64,000 bases of DNA from Pandoraea captiosa (GTDB taxonomy: Bacteria; Pseudomonadota; Gammaproteobacteria; Burkholderiales; Burkholderiaceae): contig NZ_CABPSQ010000002.1 of assembly GCF_902459775.1 (NCBI RefSeq), positions 930,001 through 994,000 on the forward strand. Reading direction: 5' to 3'. Below the pieces are notes generated by a model. The model saw nothing but the letters and a program-made list of their open reading frames with translations, ran no database searches and had not been told where the DNA came from. Both the position numbers and the translations under genes were made by a program. Within the stretch, counting starts at the first letter, position 1. Each line of letters begins with the position of its first letter. Positions 8,749-17,154 of this stretch are shown here, piece after piece.

Positions 8749-9189
8749 CGCTGCGCGACGGCGGCGCAGCCCGATGAAGGTCAGCTCGGCGAATACCACG
8801 ACAGTCACGATCTGCACACCGATGAAGACCTGGCCTAGCCCGTTGGGTGAGATCCAGTCGGACGCCAGCAACAGACCACAGTCGAGCGCCCAGATCAGGT
8901 TGATGCCGATGACCGTCCACATGGCCGCCGCGGGTAATGCCGTGCGTCGCACCAGCCAGACGAGCGCAGCGGCGTAGACGAGCAGGACAAGGCCCGTGAT
9001 GCGCAGACCCTCGGCGGGCAGGTCGAGCAATGCCGCCAGTGGCGCCGCCGCGAGCACTTGCAGCAGCCCGACGGCACCACTGACAAGCGCATCGGCAAGC
9101 AGCACGCGGGCAAGGAACGATGCGTTGGGTGAAGCATGACGGGAGTCGTGACGAGAAGTCTCGAGAGAAGACTGACGGGATGACATCAT
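8740..9189 (-). CDS. Four-helix membrane protein of unknown function
   Basis: About 149 residues with four hydrophobic segments: FLARVLLADALVSGAVGLLQVLA, ITGLVLLVYAAALVWLV, AAMWTVIGINLIWALDCGLLLA and VFIGVQIVTVVVFAELTFIGL. No catalytic motif; I do not recognise a named family. The start is set by a near-perfect ribosome site AAGGAGGT just upstream; two adjacent ATGs (9189 and 9186) are possible and the second has the better spacing. A longer frame upstream crosses the divergent regulator and is rejected. It is divergent from an XRE regulator, with a 17-base palindrome between, so it is probably that regulator's target. Confidence 0.75.
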   Translation of the reverse strand: MMSSRQSSLETSRHDSRHASPNASFLARVLLADALVSGAVGLLQVLAAAPLAALLDLPAEGLRITGLVLLVYAAALVWLVRRTALPAAAMWTVIGINLIWALDCGLLLASDWISPNGLGQVFIGVQIVTVVVFAELTFIGLRRRRAALG

Positions 9190-9307
9190 GATGACCTCCT
9201 TCGAAGTGGGACGGAACCGAACAATCCGCGCGTGGCGGCGTTGGTCAGGATCACGAGACATTGGATCTCGCTGGCTGTCATCTTCGCGAATGCATGTCGT
9301 GCAGTCG

Positions 9308-9324
9308 ATTACCTCCGAGGTAAT
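9308..9324. promoter_or_regulatory. Perfect palindrome ATTACCT-CCG-AGGTAAT
   Basis: Seven-base arms match exactly around CCG. It lies midway in the region between the membrane-protein gene (start 9189) and the XRE regulator (start 9359), 35 bases before the regulator ATG, so it is a strong candidate operator for that regulator controlling both itself and the membrane protein. Confidence 0.7.
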
Positions 9325-9358
9325 GGCAGCGCCTCGCGCAACCGTTATCATTCGCGTC

Positions 9359-10144
9359 ATGACGACACCCGCTATCGGAACCCTGTTACGCGACTGGCGC
9401 CAGCGCCGGCGCATGAGCCAGCTCGATCTCGCGCTGGAAGCCGAGATTTCGACCCGCCATTTGAGTTTCGTGGAGACAGGTCGCGCGCAACCCAGCCGCG
9501 AGATGCTGCTGCATCTTGCACAGGCGCTCGACATCCCGCTGCGTGAGCGCAACGCGCTGCTCGTGGCAGCCGGTTTCGCGCCTCGCTTCGAGGCGCGCGC
9601 GTTGGATGCGCCTGACATGGCCGTCGCCCGCGAAGCGGTTCAACGTGTGCTCGACGGTCATGAGCCTTACCCGGCGTTGGCCGTCGATCGGCATTGGACG
9701 CTGCTCGCCGCCAATCGCGCGGTGATGCCGCTGCTCGATGGTGTCGATCCTTCGCTGCTGAGTGGCGCCGTCAATGTGCTTCGCCTGTCGTTGCATCCTG
9801 ACGGTCTCGCCTCGCGCATTGCCAATCTGCCGGAGTGGCGCGAGCATTTGCTGCACCGCCTGCGTCAACAGATTCACGCCAGCGGCGATGCCACGCTGGG
9901 CGAGTTGTATGAGGAACTGAAGGCCTATCCCGTGGACGCGCGCGGCCCGGCTCCGGCCGTGCCGCCGTCGGCGAGCATCTTCGTGCCGATGCAGTTGCGA
10001 ACGAACGACGGGCTGCTGTCGTTTTTCAGTACGACGACCGTCTTTGGCACGCCCGTTGACGTGACGCTTGCCGAACTCGCACTCGAAGCGTTTTACCCCG
10101 CCGACGAAGCGACCGGCCGCATCATGCGCGCGATGGCGATGTGA
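9359..10144 (+). CDS. XRE-family regulator with MmyB-like ligand domain
   Basis: A 261-residue regulator: Cro/C1 helix-turn-helix at about residues 6-65 (LLRDWRQRRRMSQLDLALEAEISTRHLSFVETGRAQPSREML) and a C-terminal MmyB-like domain (YPALAVDRHWTLLAANRAVMPLL ... PVDVTLAELALEAFYPADEAT), a PAS-like fold that binds lipid-like ligands in the family. The start at MTTPAIGTLL gives the normal N-terminus; upstream in-frame residues run through the operator region and are not credible. Divergent membrane protein and central palindrome suggest self-control and repression of that gene. Confidence 0.88.
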   Translation: MTTPAIGTLLRDWRQRRRMSQLDLALEAEISTRHLSFVETGRAQPSREMLLHLAQALDIPLRERNALLVAAGFAPRFEARALDAPDMAVAREAVQRVLDGHEPYPALAVDRHWTLLAANRAVMPLLDGVDPSLLSGAVNVLRLSLHPDGLASRIANLPEWREHLLHRLRQQIHASGDATLGELYEELKAYPVDARGPAPAVPPSASIFVPMQLRTNDGLLSFFSTTTVFGTPVDVTLAELALEAFYPADEATGRIMRAMAM

Positions 10145-10252
10145 GGTCGCGCAGGTGGGGTGTCGATCAGATCGACGACTTCGTCGTTCGGGAGTAATAA
10201 AAATTACGCATTGCAAATAATCCACAAACGCAAACGGAATTAAACGCACTCG

Positions 10253-10282
10253 TTGTCAGGCGGGCGTTTGTCCAAATATGAT
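10253..10282 (+). promoter_or_regulatory. Sigma70-like promoter for the pilus operon
   Basis: TTGTCA (10253-10258) and TATGAT (10277-10282) with 18 bases between, within one base of ideal spacing and close to consensus. Transcription would begin near 10289, giving a leader of about 40 bases before the first pilin start at 10328. The region before it (10145-10250) is AT-rich. Confidence 0.55.
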
Positions 10283-10327
10283 ATGGCGTCACTTGCACTG
10301 CATTGATTCCCGTCCATGGAGATCGGT

Positions 10328-10840
10328 ATGCTGGATGTACGTCGATTCATCAGGCTTCCCCTGGCAGGTGCGCTTTTCTTGATCGCGGGTAGCGCCTTGC
10401 CCCAAACGCAAACGCTCACAGACACTTTCCAGGTTCGTATCAACATCCAGGGCACATGTCTTGTGCTCACCTCCACGGACGTCGACTTCGGAACGCACGT
10501 TCCCAGCGCGGGCTCCCACTCCCAGACAGGCACCATTCGCGTGCAGTGCACGAAAGACTTGCCATTCTCCGTGGGGCTGGATGGCGGGACGACCAACGCA
10601 GATGTGAACGCCCGGGCCATGGTCAACGGTACCGGTGTTCAAATTCCCTACACGCTGCGACGTAACAGTCCGACCGGACCCATCTGGGGAAACGACAGTT
10701 CAAACTGGCAGACCGGCGTGGGGCAGGGACTTGGATCCGCCTATGAGATCTCGCTGACGGTATACGCACAGGCGACCCTTACCGGAAACGAGCCGTCCGG
10801 CGCTTACTCGGACACCGTGACGGCAACGTTGACCTACTGA
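10328..10840 (+). CDS. Spore-coat-U domain pilin (Csu-type major subunit)
   Basis: A 170-residue secreted subunit with one spore-coat-protein-U (SCPU) domain, the pilin fold of Csu/archaic chaperone-usher pili. Signal peptide: hydrophobic LPLAGALFLIAGSALP, cut near residue 24-26. The domain starts DTFQVRINIQGTCLVL and ends with the expected GAYSDTVTATLTY; a conserved WGND is present. Two cysteines (after IQGT and in RVQCT) would form the usual disulfide. The start at 10328 has GGAG at 10318-10321 with six bases between; an ATG at 10316 lacks this. First gene of the operon: pilin, chaperone, usher, adhesin, small gene, second chaperone. Confidence 0.85.
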   Translation: MLDVRRFIRLPLAGALFLIAGSALPQTQTLTDTFQVRINIQGTCLVLTSTDVDFGTHVPSAGSHSQTGTIRVQCTKDLPFSVGLDGGTTNADVNARAMVNGTGVQIPYTLRRNSPTGPIWGNDSSNWQTGVGQGLGSAYEISLTVYAQATLTGNEPSGAYSDTVTATLTY

Positions 10841-10853
10841 TTGGGGAATGACC

Positions 10854-11675
10854 ATGAACAATCCTGTGCGAGTCGCATCGCGCGGTGCTCGGTTGACGAG
10901 ATCCGTCGCGGTGCGCGCGGCGGCGCTTCTATCGCTGGCGGCATGCTTTCACGTGGGAAGCGCCACGGCGGCGGTGCTTCAGGTGTCGCCTGTGCGCATC
11001 GAATTTGCTTCGGCGCAGCACGCGCAAGCGCTGCAGGTATCCAACAGCGGGACTCGGAGCCTCGATGCCCAGGTGCGTATCGTCCGGTGGTCTCAGGAAG
11101 GCGGCAAGGACCGCTTCGATCCGGTCGACGATCTGGTCGCGAGTCCGGCGATTCTGCAAGTGAGCCCGGGGCAGACCCGAGTCGTTCGCCTCGTGCGACT
11201 GCGTCCGGCTCCCTCCAATCAGCAACTTAGCTACCGAGTGTTTGTCGATGAATTGCCGACAAGCAAAATCACGTCCGGCGCGGGCATCAAGGTGCTCATG
11301 CGTTACTCCATCCCGCTCTTCGTTGAGCCCGCTTCCGCGAATCGCGTCACAGGCTCCCCGGGCACCCCCGGGGAAGTGCCGCCGACCGATCTCAGCCAGG
11401 TGCAAAGCAAACTCGTGGCCGGACCCGATGGAAAATCCTCACTGTTGGTAAACAATTCGAGCGCTTACGCGATCCGCATCAGCGATCTCGTCACCTCGGG
11501 CCCATCCGGCGGACAACAGTCGCTTGTCAATGGCCTCGTCGGCTACGTGCTGCCCGGTCAGCAGATGGCCTGGCCGATCAACGTCCCCTTTCCCCCGTCT
11601 CAAAACCTGATCCTCAAGGCGCGATTTAATGACGATAGGGAAGCTCGGGCGCTGCCGATGGGGGCTCAGCGTTAG
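10854..11675 (+). CDS. Periplasmic pilus chaperone (PapD-like), first copy
   Basis: A 273-residue chaperone that donates a beta strand to fold pilins and hands them to the usher. A signal peptide with a long N-region (RLTRSVAVRAAALLSLAACFHVGSATA) precedes the immunoglobulin-like domain 1 starting LQVSPVRIEFASAQHAQALQVSN, with VQVSPGQTRVVRLVR and the conserved Arg in YRVFVDEL. Domain 2 covers about residues 180-270 (GKSSLLVNNSSAYAIRISDL, YVLPGQQMAWPI). GGGG before the second of two ATGs (10854) favours that start. Its 3' end overlaps the usher start by 47 bases, so translation is coupled. Confidence 0.88.
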   Translation: MNNPVRVASRGARLTRSVAVRAAALLSLAACFHVGSATAAVLQVSPVRIEFASAQHAQALQVSNSGTRSLDAQVRIVRWSQEGGKDRFDPVDDLVASPAILQVSPGQTRVVRLVRLRPAPSNQQLSYRVFVDELPTSKITSGAGIKVLMRYSIPLFVEPASANRVTGSPGTPGEVPPTDLSQVQSKLVAGPDGKSSLLVNNSSAYAIRISDLVTSGPSGGQQSLVNGLVGYVLPGQQMAWPINVPFPPSQNLILKARFNDDREARALPMGAQR

Positions 11676-14028
11676 CATTGGCGTCGCCCTCGCTGGCGCG
11701 GTCGCCGCAGGGCACGGGAAACCTGCCAACGCAGCGCAATCGCAAGTTGAATCGATCGAGGTCCCCGGCGACGTCGCCAATTCCGCGCCGGGGGACGAAG
11801 CGCTGTATCTGGAGGTCGTTCTCAATCGAGTGCGCGTTGGGCGCATCGTGCCTGTCGTGCTTCGCGAGGGACGCCTCTATGTCGAGGCGCATACGCTACA
11901 CGCGCTCGGGCTTGCCGTGCCGGATGAGCATGTCCTTGTCGCACTCGACAGCCTGCCAGGCCTGCGGGCCTATTACGATATTGCCGATCAACGCCTGGAC
12001 CTGAACACGTCGGTCGAACTTCTCGAAGGCGACGCACAAGTCGTTGGCTATCAGCCGCCCCCTGCACCCCGTCTGGACCCGGCCACGCGCGCCCCCGGCC
12101 TGCTGCTGAACTATGACCTCTATACGCAGGACGACGGCCAGACTCGCAGCCTCTCAGGCTGGAGCGAAGTCCGTTTGTTCGGCGTGGGGCCGGGCGTTTT
12201 TCGCAGCAGCAATATCACGCAGTGGACGGGGGCGCGGTTCGCAGGCGACCGGTTCCAGAGCACGCGACTAGACACGTCGTGGCAAATGGACTTTCCCGAG
12301 CGCATGGTCAGTATCACGCTTGGTGACACCTACAGCGGTGCGCTCGCGTGGACACGTACGATGCGGTACGGCGGCATTCGCATCTCGAGGAATTTCAATT
12401 TGCAGCCGTATCGGGTCACGGTGCCCCTCGCGTCGTTCATTGGCGATACGACGGTTCCTTCCACCGTAGATCTGTTCATCAACGGGATTCGCGAGTCGCA
12501 AAGCACGGTTTCCCCCGGACGCTTTCAGGTGCTCAGTGCTCCGGTACTCAATGGCGCGGGCAGTGCGCAGGTGGTCATCACCGACATCACCGGTCAGAGC
12601 CGCGTTGTCAATTTCTCCTTGTACAACAGCGCCCGGCTGCTGCAGTCCGGCCTCAGCGACTGGTCCATCGATCTGGGCAAGCTGCGGAAAAACTATGGAC
12701 TGAGCTCGTTTTCCTATTCCGATAACGTCATGGCGAGCGGCAGCGGGAGGTATGGCCTCAACAACCATGTGACGCTTGAGGGCCATGCCGAGTCGACAAA
12801 CGGCCTGACGATGGGTGGGCTCGGAACCTTGCTGCTGCTGGGCCGAGCCGGTGGCGTCGTCAGTCTGTCCTACGGAATGAGCCGCAATGGCGGTATGCAG
12901 GGCCGACAGTACAGCCTTGGCTACGAGTGGCAAGGCCAATGGCTAAGCGCCAACGTCGCCACGGTGCGGCGTGACAGTGCTTTCCGCGACGTGGCAAGCC
13001 TGGAGGGGAGCACAATGCCACGGCGCACGGACCAGGCGTTCCTGGGCGTCACCATCGGGCGCGGGCAACTGGGTGCCAGTTATGTGAGGCAGGATTACCC
13101 TGACACCCCCAAGGCGAGTTACGTCGCGTTGAGCTGGGCGCAGTCGCTGGGCAGTTACGGCAACGTCAATCTCAGCGTCAGCCGGGATGTCAGTGGCGGC
13201 GCAGGCACGACAACGTTTGTGTACTGGTCGGTGCCGATCGGCAATCGCCACCACGCCTGGGCGAGCGCGCAAAGCCAGCGAAGCGGAGATGGTTTGACCG
13301 TAGGCGCAATGCGAACACTGCCGGGGGACACAGACGGATGGGGATGGCGGGTGCAGGGAAGCGCGGGGCGCAGCGCTACGAGCGGTGCGGAAATCAGTCA
13401 GCTCACCCGTTACGGGCAGTGGCGCGCGGGCGCTCAGTACTGGACCAACGCGGGTGAAAGCAATACCGCTGCCTATGCGGGGGCGACCGGCGGACTTCTG
13501 CTGATGGAAGGCAGCATGTTCCCCATGCGACGGGTCGATGACGCTTTTGCGATGGTGTCCACTGACGGGATCGAAGGGGTGCCGGTGAAGTTGGAGAACC
13601 GCTTGGTCGGCACGACGGACGACAAAGGTCTGCTGCTTGTGACGCCACTCAATGCCTGGGAGAACAACGACCTCTCCATCGACCCTCTGGTCCTGCCTGC
13701 AGATGTCACCGTGGACCGTGTTCGCCTGGCTGCCGTGCCTGCCACCGGCAGCGGCATGCTCGCGCGCTTCCCCATGAAATCGCTTCTGGTGGTCGAACTC
13801 GCACTGCGCGATGGTCGTGGCGAATGGGTGCCCGCAGGCACCCAGGTCAATATCCTGCCGGGCGAGCAGACGGCCGTCACCGGTTATGACGGCCGCCTGT
13901 ACTTGCAGGATCCCCCCGCAGGCGCGCGGCTCGTCGTGCACGGCCTGTGTGAAGTCGGTTTGCCCGTCGATTTGCCCTCGCGTGGGCGCATCAACCTCGG
14001 AGAATTGGCATGTCTGCAGACAAGATGA
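11629..14028 (+). CDS. Outer-membrane usher (FimD/CsuD-like)
   Basis: A 799-residue usher that forms the outer-membrane pore for pilus assembly. It has a signal peptide (LSVSIGVALAGAVAAG), an N-terminal periplasmic domain (EALYLEVVLNRVRVGRIVPV), then the 24-strand barrel with the plug domain, marked by MRYGGIRISRNFNLQPYRVTVPLASFIGDT and TVDLFINGIRESQSTVSPGRF, and C-terminal domains ending in GRINLGELAC. Length is typical. It overlaps the chaperone gene by 47 bases and the adhesin gene by 19 bases (14010-14028), so the three are tightly coupled. Confidence 0.92.
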   Translation: MTIGKLGRCRWGLSVSIGVALAGAVAAGHGKPANAAQSQVESIEVPGDVANSAPGDEALYLEVVLNRVRVGRIVPVVLREGRLYVEAHTLHALGLAVPDEHVLVALDSLPGLRAYYDIADQRLDLNTSVELLEGDAQVVGYQPPPAPRLDPATRAPGLLLNYDLYTQDDGQTRSLSGWSEVRLFGVGPGVFRSSNITQWTGARFAGDRFQSTRLDTSWQMDFPERMVSITLGDTYSGALAWTRTMRYGGIRISRNFNLQPYRVTVPLASFIGDTTVPSTVDLFINGIRESQSTVSPGRFQVLSAPVLNGAGSAQVVITDITGQSRVVNFSLYNSARLLQSGLSDWSIDLGKLRKNYGLSSFSYSDNVMASGSGRYGLNNHVTLEGHAESTNGLTMGGLGTLLLLGRAGGVVSLSYGMSRNGGMQGRQYSLGYEWQGQWLSANVATVRRDSAFRDVASLEGSTMPRRTDQAFLGVTIGRGQLGASYVRQDYPDTPKASYVALSWAQSLGSYGNVNLSVSRDVSGGAGTTTFVYWSVPIGNRHHAWASAQSQRSGDGLTVGAMRTLPGDTDGWGWRVQGSAGRSATSGAEISQLTRYGQWRAGAQYWTNAGESNTAAYAGATGGLLLMEGSMFPMRRVDDAFAMVSTDGIEGVPVKLENRLVGTTDDKGLLLVTPLNAWENNDLSIDPLVLPADVTVDRVRLAAVPATGSGMLARFPMKSLLVVELALRDGRGEWVPAGTQVNILPGEQTAVTGYDGRLYLQDPPAGARLVVHGLCEVGLPVDLPSRGRINLGELACLQTR

Positions 14029-15005
14029 AGATGTGCTTTCGAACGTGGTTCATGATGCTGATCCTGATCGGAGCGTCATTGGGACTTGCCACGCCGGCGG
14101 TCGCGCAAAGCTGCTATGTCAATGGGGCCTTTGGAATGAACTTCGGTACCGTCGGCACCAGTGGGCGAGCGGCGACGTCGCAACTGACTTACACCTGTGC
14201 GCCGGACTACTCCGGTGCAAATCAGACGTACTACTATCAAAACTGCATATACATTGGACCTGGGGACTGGAGCGCCGGCCAGCCCACCCGACGAATGAGC
14301 AATTACAACGGTGCATTTCTGAACTACGACCTGTTCGCCGATCCGGCGCGCACACAAATTATCGGAGCCCCCGGAACTACGCCGGTCTATCGTGTCTACA
14401 CGGCGGTGCCACCAGGCAGCCCGGTGACAGCCAATGCTTCCATTTACGGATGGGTGTACCCAGGACAGTCGGTGCCTGCCGTTCAGGCTTACCAGGAACA
14501 AAGCCACCAGGGTTTGATTCGCTACCGCTATGCTACGAACGGCTTCCCGAATTCCGAAGATTGCACAGTGGGCGGCATAGGCGGCGGGAGCGTCGGGTTC
14601 GGGTCGTCCGGTGTGCTCGCGACTTACGAGAATTCCTGCACGATCGTCGTCACGGATCTGGACTTCGGTCCCGTCCCTCCGCCCCAGACCAGCGTTTATG
14701 CGACCTCCAGTATTCGTGTGCAGTGTGCACCGGGGACGACATGGAAACTTGGACTGGATAATGGTCAGCACTACGACGGAATTATGCGTCGAATGGCCGG
14801 GGCTGGCGGATACGTGAAATATCAACTATACATAGATGAAAGTCGTACCAATATTTGGGGCAACGATGCAATTAGCATGGTCGTCGGCACCACGGACGTC
14901 ACTGGCAGTTCCCAGACCGTCACAGTGTACGGCGCGGTCCCGCCGCAACCGGACGCGTCCGGCGGTTTTTACGCCGACACCATCATTGCCACGCTTTACT
15001 ATTGA
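14010..15005 (+). CDS. Two-domain spore-coat-U protein, probable tip adhesin (CsuE-like)
   Basis: A 331-residue secreted protein with signal peptide (WFMMLILIGASLGLATPAVAQ) and two SCPU-like domains: about residues 33-190 (SCYVNGAFGMNFGTVGT ... IYGWVYPGQ) and 205-331 (NSCTIVVTDLDFGPVPPP ... GFYADTIIATLYY), the second with the usual WGND. In Csu pili the two-domain subunit CsuE is the tip adhesin, placed after the usher as here. The N-terminal domain is more divergent and aromatic-rich (YYYQNCIYIG), fitting a receptor-binding role. GGAG lies seven bases before the start. Confidence 0.82.
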   Translation: MSADKMKMCFRTWFMMLILIGASLGLATPAVAQSCYVNGAFGMNFGTVGTSGRAATSQLTYTCAPDYSGANQTYYYQNCIYIGPGDWSAGQPTRRMSNYNGAFLNYDLFADPARTQIIGAPGTTPVYRVYTAVPPGSPVTANASIYGWVYPGQSVPAVQAYQEQSHQGLIRYRYATNGFPNSEDCTVGGIGGGSVGFGSSGVLATYENSCTIVVTDLDFGPVPPPQTSVYATSSIRVQCAPGTTWKLGLDNGQHYDGIMRRMAGAGGYVKYQLYIDESRTNIWGNDAISMVVGTTDVTGSSQTVTVYGAVPPQPDASGGFYADTIIATLYY

Positions 15006-15054
15006 TCGCCTATTTCAATAGCGTGACGATACGTTGCGCAGAAACGAATTCGAC

Positions 15055-15393
15055 ATGGATCATTCGCGCGCTCGTTGCAGTGCTCTGCGGTATTTCGACC
15101 GTACCACCACGCCTTCCGGTGTGCTGGGCGTCGCGCTGCTCTGTCTGATGGCGTCGAGTCAAGCCGGAACGTCTGCCACTCAATTCCAGGTTGCCATGAC
15201 ACTGGTTGAACGGTGCGAAGTTCGTACGGGTGGCGCGCGGGACACGCCATCGGTGTCGTGCTCGCCAGGTGTCAACAAGACCGTAGTACTCCCCCCGGAC
15301 GCTCAGCCAGAGCCCGCGTTGCCGCAAACGTCCCAGCCGGTGCCGAAGGACCGTCAGGAGCCGTCGACGCAGACGGTTACCGTGGTGTTTTGA
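15055..15393 (+). CDS. Small pilin-like protein with a Pro-rich centre
   Basis: A 112-residue secreted protein. After a signal (GVLGVALLCLMASSQAG) it opens like an SCPU pilin (TQFQVAMTLVERCEVRTG, then VSCSPGVNKTVV with the second cysteine) and ends in a beta strand TQTVTVVF like the last strand of such pilins, but the middle of the domain, including the WG(N/D) region, is absent and replaced by a Pro/Gln-rich segment of about 25 residues (PDAQPEPALPQ...). So it is a mini-pilin, a degenerate pilin, or a new linker/terminator subunit. A TTG at 15034 is an alternative start. Its TGA overlaps the ATG of the next chaperone (TGATG), implying coupling. Confidence 0.6.
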   Translation: MDHSRARCSALRYFDRTTTPSGVLGVALLCLMASSQAGTSATQFQVAMTLVERCEVRTGGARDTPSVSCSPGVNKTVVLPPDAQPEPALPQTSQPVPKDRQEPSTQTVTVVF

Positions 15394-16112
15394 TGACCGG
15401 ATACCGAGCCCTGATGTTCGTCGTGACCTGCTTGCTGGGCAACGTCGTCCATGGCGCCGATTTGCAGATCGAGCCTGTGACGGTTGACCTCTCCGAGTCC
15501 AGCACATCGATCTGGATTCGCAATCATGGGCCTGAGTCCATCCACGTGACGGCGAAAATTTTTTCGTGGAATCAGGTCGAAGGGGATGAACTGCTGAAGC
15601 CCACGAGCGACGTTGGCGTGAGTCCGCCTCGAGCCGATATCGCGCCCGGTGCACGCCAGCGCTTGCGCGTTATCCGACGGGACAACGCCACGACACAACG
15701 GGAGCGGGCATTCCGACTCATCATCGACGCCACGACGAATCCGCCAGCCGCCGTAACGCCAAGATACTCGTTGCCGGTGTTTGTCGAAAGTATGGGGGAA
15801 CGCCCGGTAGCGTTGCTGGCACAGCTGAAAACCACGGACGATGGCAGGGCCCAACTGCACCTCATCAACCCCAAAGGCTATCGAGCCAAGGTAGTCGATC
15901 TGACGTACCGAATCTCGGCGGTCGACGCACAGGTTCTGGTTCCCGATCTATCCGGCTATATTCTGCCCTGCAGCTATAAACGATGGATATTGCCCGGCAA
16001 GTTCAGTCAGTACAAAACGGGGCATTTCGAAGCTGTCGTCAACGGCGTGCTCACGATTCTGAACGCGCAGGTCGTCGAGCGGAGCGAGCCCATCCAATTG
16101 GCGTGCGAATGA
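15393..16112 (+). CDS. Periplasmic pilus chaperone (PapD-like), second copy
   Basis: A 239-residue chaperone with signal peptide (LMFVVTCLLGNVVHG), domain 1 from DLQIEPVTVDLSESSTSIWIRN through ISPPRADIAPGARQRLRVIRR-like strand and the conserved basic residue in AFRLIID, and domain 2 (RAQLHLINPKGYRAKVVDLTY, YILPCSYKRWILPG). It is clearly diverged from the first chaperone of the operon. Two chaperones in one Csu-type operon suggest one is dedicated to a particular subunit, most simply the mini-pilin encoded immediately upstream with overlapping stop/start. It ends four bases from the convergent LysR gene. Confidence 0.82.
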   Translation: MTGYRALMFVVTCLLGNVVHGADLQIEPVTVDLSESSTSIWIRNHGPESIHVTAKIFSWNQVEGDELLKPTSDVGVSPPRADIAPGARQRLRVIRRDNATTQRERAFRLIIDATTNPPAAVTPRYSLPVFVESMGERPVALLAQLKTTDDGRAQLHLINPKGYRAKVVDLTYRISAVDAQVLVPDLSGYILPCSYKRWILPGKFSQYKTGHFEAVVNGVLTILNAQVVERSEPIQLACE

Positions 16113-16116
16113 ATTA

Positions 16117-17022
16117 TTACTCCTCCTCCATTTGTGCGAACGCTGCTGCCAGATGATCGAGCAGAAGCCGCAGCGAAGGCAGCAAGCCGCGCCGAGAGGG
16201 GAACACCGCATGCAGGATTTCAGGCTTGGGCGCCCATTGCGGCAGCAGCCGGACGAGCGAGCCGTCCGCCAGATGCTCCGTCACCATCATGGTCGGCAAA
16301 TGGGCAATGCCTACGCCTGCGATCGCTGCGTTGCGAATGGCGATCATGTCGCCGGTTACGAAGCGCGGTCGGTGGTGAATATCCGCTGAAGTGCCATCCG
16401 GGCCAAACAGCTTCCACACATGGTCAGCCTGCGGCTGTCCGACCCCCAGGCTCGGCCAGTCCCCCAATTCCGCCGGTGAGGCGGGCATGCCGTGGCGTTC
16501 GATCAACAGCGGACTGGCAATCAGGCACTGCGTGCGCTCGGACAGCACGCGGACAACGAGATCGCTGTCCTGCAACGGCGGCGGCCGAACCCGGATCGCC
16601 ATGTCGACGCCCTCGGCAACGACATCCACGCGGCGGTTCGTGGCCTCGAGATGGATCGTCACGTAAGGGTGCCTCGCCATGAACTCAGCGAGCATCGTGC
16701 CGACCCGTGTTTGCAATAACGCAATCGGACAGGCGATTCTCAGGGTCCCGCGCGGCTCCGCACGACTCATGTCGATGACGTCCTGCGCGGCTTCGGCCTC
16801 GACCAGCATGGCCTTGCAGTGTTCGTAATACGTGCGGCCGATCTCGGTTACCGAAAACTGACGCGTCGAGCGGTGGATGAGGCGCACGCCGAGTCGTTCC
16901 TCGAGCATGGCAATGCGGCGACTGAGCTTGGATTTCGGCATGCCCAGCGCCCGGCCTGCCGGGGCGAACCCGCCGTGATCAATCGCCTGCACGTAGTAGT
17001 AGAGGTCATTGAGGTCTTGCAT
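16117..17022 (-). CDS. LysR-type regulator divergent from pirin
   Basis: A 301-residue LysR regulator of the AaeR/CrgA-like group: helix-turn-helix at residues 1-60 (LNDLYYYVQAIDHGGFAPAGRALGMPKSKLSRRIAMLEERLGVRLIHRSTRQFSVTEIG region) and an effector domain with RGTLRIACPIALLQTR. It is divergent from the pirin gene; this lysR-pirin arrangement is frequent in proteobacteria and the regulator normally controls pirin. An imperfect inverted repeat at 17051-17075 lies in the shared region. Start at 17022 with no serious rival. Confidence 0.88.
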   Translation of the reverse strand: MQDLNDLYYYVQAIDHGGFAPAGRALGMPKSKLSRRIAMLEERLGVRLIHRSTRQFSVTEIGRTYYEHCKAMLVEAEAAQDVIDMSRAEPRGTLRIACPIALLQTRVGTMLAEFMARHPYVTIHLEATNRRVDVVAEGVDMAIRVRPPPLQDSDLVVRVLSERTQCLIASPLLIERHGMPASPAELGDWPSLGVGQPQADHVWKLFGPDGTSADIHHRPRFVTGDMIAIRNAAIAGVGIAHLPTMMVTEHLADGSLVRLLPQWAPKPEILHAVFPSRRGLLPSLRLLLDHLAAAFAQMEEE

Positions 17023-17050
17023 GTTTGCGCCGCCATCGTTCTAAAAATAG

Positions 17051-17075
17051 GACTGTGAGACCGCAAATCGCAGTC
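17051..17075. promoter_or_regulatory. Candidate LysR operator, inverted repeat with 9-base spacer
   Basis: GACTGTGA (17051-17058) and TCGCAGTC (17068-17075) are inverted with one mismatch, in the region shared by the divergent lysR and pirin genes. A perfect decamer palindrome GCAACGTTGC follows at 17081-17090, nearer the pirin start. Confidence 0.5.
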
Positions 17076-17154
17076 TACAAGCAACGTTGCGATTCTCCTA
17101 TGCTTCTTCACAAGGCGCCGGTATCGCCGGCCCGCAACGCATTAGGAGAGACAC

